Under the pieces are notes generated by a model. It did no database searches. It worked only from the letters and a program-made list of their open reading frames with translations, and was not told the DNA's origin. 64,000 bases of DNA from JANMDS01 sp031430575. Lineage in GTDB: Bacteria > Pseudomonadota > Gammaproteobacteria > Burkholderiales > Casimicrobiaceae. The stretch's first letter is position 1. Each line of letters opens with the position of its first letter. The stretch covers positions 1 to 64,000 of the forward strand of contig JANPBT010000005.1 of NCBI GenBank assembly GCA_031430575.1. Reading direction: 5' to 3'. Both the position numbers and the translations under genes were made by a program. Below are positions 61,819 through 64,000 of this stretch, one piece after another.

Positions 61819-62706
61819 CTAATTCAGCGTTGTAGACAGCGCCCGACGATAACGAGTAACCAATGCCGGTTGCTCGGGCTGGGCGATTGCAAAAAATTCG
61901 ACCATCTTTTTGCGGGCGGCTTGATCGTTCCATGCGCGGTCTTTCTGCACGATTTCGAGCAGGAGCTTGAACGCGGGCTCATACTGGCTTTCGCTGGCAT
62001 AGAGCACGGCGAGTTGCATCCGGGCATCGAAATCGAGCGGGTCGGCGTCGATACGCTGTTGTAAGTCAGCGGCGCCGGGCAAGTCTTTGGCTTCGCGCGA
62101 TGCCGCGATGCGGGTGGCGATTTGGGCAAATGCCGCATCCATTTTATTGACCGGCGCGACGGCATCGAGGAAGCTTTGGGCTTCATCGAGCTGGTTATCT
62201 CGGAATGCGATTTCCGCCATCAAGATGCGCGCTGCATCAAGCTTAGGATCAAGCACGAGCACAGTCTGCAGCGCGTCGCGCGCGCCCTTGGCATCGCCAG
62301 CGGCGAGCATTTCTTTGGCTTTGGCAAAGCGCTCTTCATTTGCGGAGGGCACGAGTTTGTCGATAAAAGCACGCGCTTGCGCCTCAGGCACGACGCCTTG
62401 AAATGCGCTCACCGGCTGCCCGTTTTTAAGCGCGATGACGGTCGGGATGGAGCGCACTTGAAAGCTTTGCGCAATTTCTGGCTGCTCATCGGCGTTCGCG
62501 TTCGCTAAAAGAAAGCGTCCCCCATATTCTGCGGCGAGTTTCTCTAAGAGTTGCGTAAATGGCGGGCACTGCGCGGAGCGTGGAGACCAAACGTTGACAA
62601 CCACCGGGAGCTGCATGGAGCGGCTGATGACTTCCGCTTCGAAATTTTCTAAGGTGATATCGATGATCGACGGGTTGCCGTTTGCTGTGGATTCTGGAAT
62701 GTTCAT
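61819..62706 (-). CDS. cnoX: CnoX/YbbN family thioredoxin-like co-chaperone
   Basis: A 295-aa protein with an N-terminal thioredoxin-fold domain and C-terminal TPR-like helices. The redox motif is WSPRSAQCPPF, which has Ser-x2-Cys rather than Cys-x2-Cys, as in E. coli YbbN/CnoX. CnoX is a holdase that protects proteins against bleach and delivers them to GroEL. The start at 62706 (MNIPESTANG) was preferred to 62724. It is 4 bp from the response regulator stop and may be co-transcribed with it. Confidence 0.88.
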   Translation of the reverse strand: MNIPESTANGNPSIIDITLENFEAEVISRSMQLPVVVNVWSPRSAQCPPFTQLLEKLAAEYGGRFLLANANADEQPEIAQSFQVRSIPTVIALKNGQPVSAFQGVVPEAQARAFIDKLVPSANEERFAKAKEMLAAGDAKGARDALQTVLVLDPKLDAARILMAEIAFRDNQLDEAQSFLDAVAPVNKMDAAFAQIATRIAASREAKDLPGAADLQQRIDADPLDFDARMQLAVLYASESQYEPAFKLLLEIVQKDRAWNDQAARKKMVEFFAIAQPEQPALVTRYRRALSTTLN

Positions 62707-62710
62707 TGCA

Positions 62711-63361
62711 CTAATTATTTTCAATAGGGGTAGGGCGCGCGGCGTGTACGCGCACGACGAGCTGGGCGAGCGAGCGCGCCTCTAGTTTTTCCATAACGCG
62801 CGCGCGATGGGCTTCAACCGTTTTGATGGAGATTTCGAGATCGTAGGCGATTGTTTTGTTGAGTTTGCCTTCAATGACCATTTCCATAATTTGCCGCTCG
62901 CGCGGGCTGAGCGTTGCAATCAGATTTCGCGTGGCCTCTACCTCGTGCGTTTGCGCGGCAGTGGCTTCACTTTTCACGAGCGCCGCCTCGATGCGCTCAA
63001 TGAGTAGGCTGTCGACAAACGGCTTTTCGATGAAGTCAAATGCACCACGCTTGATGGCATCCACCGCCATCGGTACATCCCCGTGAGCGGTGACAAATAC
63101 GATTGGTAAGCGCGGGTCGATAGCCTGCAGCGCTTCTTGCACTTGCAGCCCGCTCATTTCTGGCATGCGAATATCCAAAATGAGGCAACGCCGCGTTGAC
63201 GATGCATCCGCTGGCTTTTTTTGAAGCGCAGTGATGAAATCTGCGCCGCAGGTATAGGCTTGCACCTCAAATTTATGGCCGCTAAGCAGCCATTCGAGGG
63301 AATCTCGGAAGGGATCGTCGTCATCGACGATGTAGACCAATCCTTTGGGTGGGTTACGCAT
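62711..63361 (-). CDS. FixJ/NarL-type two-component response regulator
   Basis: A 216-aa regulator. The receiver has VYIVDDDDPFRDSLEW, the phosphoacceptor Asp in LILDIRMPEMSG (about residue 59) and the conserved Lys in FIEKPF. A LuxR-type HTH follows (LSPRERQIMEMVIEGKLNKTIAYDLEISIKTVEAHRARVMEKL). I trimmed the longest frame by 63 codons to the ATG at 63361, which overlaps the histidine kinase end by 8 bp. The repeat copy 63241-63254 is read as YTCGADFITAL, in the receiver. Confidence 0.92.
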   Translation of the reverse strand: MRNPPKGLVYIVDDDDPFRDSLEWLLSGHKFEVQAYTCGADFITALQKKPADASSTRRCLILDIRMPEMSGLQVQEALQAIDPRLPIVFVTAHGDVPMAVDAIKRGAFDFIEKPFVDSLLIERIEAALVKSEATAAQTHEVEATRNLIATLSPRERQIMEMVIEGKLNKTIAYDLEISIKTVEAHRARVMEKLEARSLAQLVVRVHAARPTPIENN

Positions 63362-64000
63362 TTTCGGCAATCGGTAAGGTAAATTCGAAGATCGCGCCTT
63401 GCGGCACGTTAGGCTGGAATCGCATTTGCCCTTCATGATACTCAATGATTGAGCGGCAGATCGATAAGCCCATACCCATACCGTCGGATTTTGTCGTGGT
63501 GAAGGGAGAAAATAAGTTTTGGGCAAGCTCAGGCGAAATGCCGTGGCCACGGTCTGATACCGACACGACGATCATATTGTCAGCGCCCACCGCAGCAGTG
63601 AGCGTGACCAATCGTTCACCGACGGCGCGCTCGGCCATCGCCTCACGGGCGTTGCGCACGAGATTGAGTAAAACTTGTTCGATCATGATCCGATCTGCGA
63701 ATACATTCGGCAAATCTGGCGCTATGTTTATCGCAAAACTGTGTTGCGGTTTGCTAGCGTCTGGCTCTGAAAACCGAGTGACATCTGCGATGAGGCTGGG
63801 AAGCGCAATGCTTTCGCGCTGCGGATCGCGGGTGCGCACGAACTCCCGCACGCGATGGATGATTTTTCCAGCGCGCTCGGCCTGTTGGCTCGCTTTTTCG
63901 ATGGCGGGTGCAATGCTCGCCACCGTGGCGCTGTCCGCGCGAAGGCGTTGCATGCAGCCATTGAGGTAGTTGGTGATCGCCGCGAGCGGTTGGTTAATTT
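63354..64000 (-). CDS. FixL-type sensor histidine kinase, C-terminal part (cut by window edge)
   Basis: The visible 215 codons include INQPLAAITNYLNGC, which is the region just after the H-box His (the phospho-His should lie a few residues beyond the window edge), then the N-box NLVRNAREAMAE, the G1 box VSDRGHGISPELAQNLF and the G2 box GMGMGLSICRSIIEYH. The frame opens through the right edge, so the sensor domain (often PAS in FixL) is missing here. It is coupled to the FixJ-type gene. The signal detected cannot be stated. Confidence 0.9.
   Translation of the reverse strand, partial: INQPLAAITNYLNGCMQRLRADSATVASIAPAIEKASQQAERAGKIIHRVREFVRTRDPQRESIALPSLIADVTRFSEPDASKPQHSFAINIAPDLPNVFADRIMIEQVLLNLVRNAREAMAERAVGERLVTLTAAVGADNMIVVSVSDRGHGISPELAQNLFSPFTTTKSDGMGMGLSICRSIIEYHEGQMRFQPNVPQGAIFEFTLPIAENA

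Larger units (their letters stand above)
1810..63254. repeat. Dispersed 14-bp repeat family, core TACCTGCGGCGCAG (uptake-sequence-like)
   Basis: Exact copies, written as first base. Plus orientation (TACCTGCGGCGCAG): 3307, 3955, 4110, 6910, 7968, 9751, 13194, 19907, 22477, 33927, 34689, 36292, 39126, 43253, 47793, 48493, 53542, 57625, 61778. Reverse orientation (CTGCGCCGCAGGTA): 1810, 4614, 6968, 8578, 11210, 13138, 14100, 14745, 16249, 20764, 21590, 24681, 25847, 29572, 30630, 32242, 35835, 40764, 41384, 43270, 53956, 54899, 55597, 57566, 63241. Near copies with one to three changes: 3138, 13729, 15385, 22624, 23161, 27506, 34232, 35223, 36821, 39164, 45971, 48247, 49510, 50485, 56503, 59461. 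The inner CTGCGGCGCAG is an odd-length palindrome. The flanks are usually A/T: aa before TACC and att or ttt after GCAG. Uniform-composition expectation for any one 14-mer on both strands is about 0.0005 copies. Function is unknown; see findings. Confidence 0.95.

Noticed and set aside
1..64000. Possible CRISPR array from the frequent repeat
   Set aside because: Copies are dispersed, in both orientations and mostly inside genes; there are no regular 30-40 bp spacers and no cas genes.
1..64000. HIP1-like enrichment of GCGATCGC
   Set aside because: GCGATCGC occurs, but no striking density was seen by eye; the 14-mer is the clear signal.

Overview
This 64 kb window looks like a chromosomal segment of a betaproteobacterium, probably Burkholderiales-like. 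The reasons are conserved gene orders (hisS-ispG-rodZ-pilF/pilW-rlmN-ndk, all on the minus strand; aspS-DUF502-fmdB; glnE divergent from yhdP; bamD divergent from rluD-pgeF) and protein content typical of that class. No genus can be named. Genes are densely packed, with many 4-bp ATGA stop/start overlaps. No rRNA, prophage, insertion sequence or CRISPR array was seen.

Layout. 0-7.5 kb: a truncated membrane protein, a branched-chain amino acid type binding protein, bamD, rluD-pgeF, eda, a PhoH ATPase and a Bcp peroxiredoxin. 7.5-14.6 kb: a complete L-Ara4N (lipid A/polymyxin resistance) operon, arnT-arnE/F-like-arnB-arnC-arnA (as two separate genes)-arnD. 14.6-20.6 kb: hisS, ispG, rodZ-like, the type IV pilus lipoprotein, rlmN and ndk. 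20.6-21.2 kb: a gene-free stretch with a 6S RNA-like structure. 21.2-29.5 kb: folP, glmM, the sulfate assimilation genes cysN, cysD and cysH with a TSUP transporter, and relA. 29.5-37.2 kb: a beta-helix protein, a two-subunit Rieske oxygenase, DinB, an S9 peptidase, moeA and mobA. 37.3-48 kb: a two-domain Kelch protein, an RluF-like enzyme, a beta-CASP nuclease, GGT, aspS, DUF502, fmdB, an O-antigen ligase and a 57-aa zinc-finger gene. 48-59.4 kb: glnE, yhdP, a SnoaL-like protein, tRNA-Arg(ACG), a phosphomannomutase, a YheT hydrolase, an S4 protein and aroG. 59.5-61.6 kb: an AT-richer type II restriction-modification pair. 61.8-64 kb: CnoX and a FixL/FixJ-like two-component pair cut by the right edge.

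The most striking observation is a short dispersed sequence, TACCTGCGGCGCAG, found by eye in 44 exact copies (19 in this orientation, 25 in reverse complement) plus about 15 near copies. Exact copies average one per about 1.45 kb. They lie in intergenic DNA (12) and inside housekeeping genes (32), where all six reading frames are open and the copy is read as SAPQV, PAAQI, TCGAD, YLRRR, ICAAG or (near copy only) LRRRY. Some copies form inverted pairs, including a perfect 35-bp palindrome between aspS and ggt. The density, AT-rich flank, coding-compatible imprint and terminator-like pairing resemble DNA uptake sequences of Neisseriaceae and Pasteurellaceae, but the sequence is different from either. 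I propose it as a candidate uptake-like or other genome-wide address sequence. It is scarce around the restriction-modification genes, as expected if those genes arrived recently.
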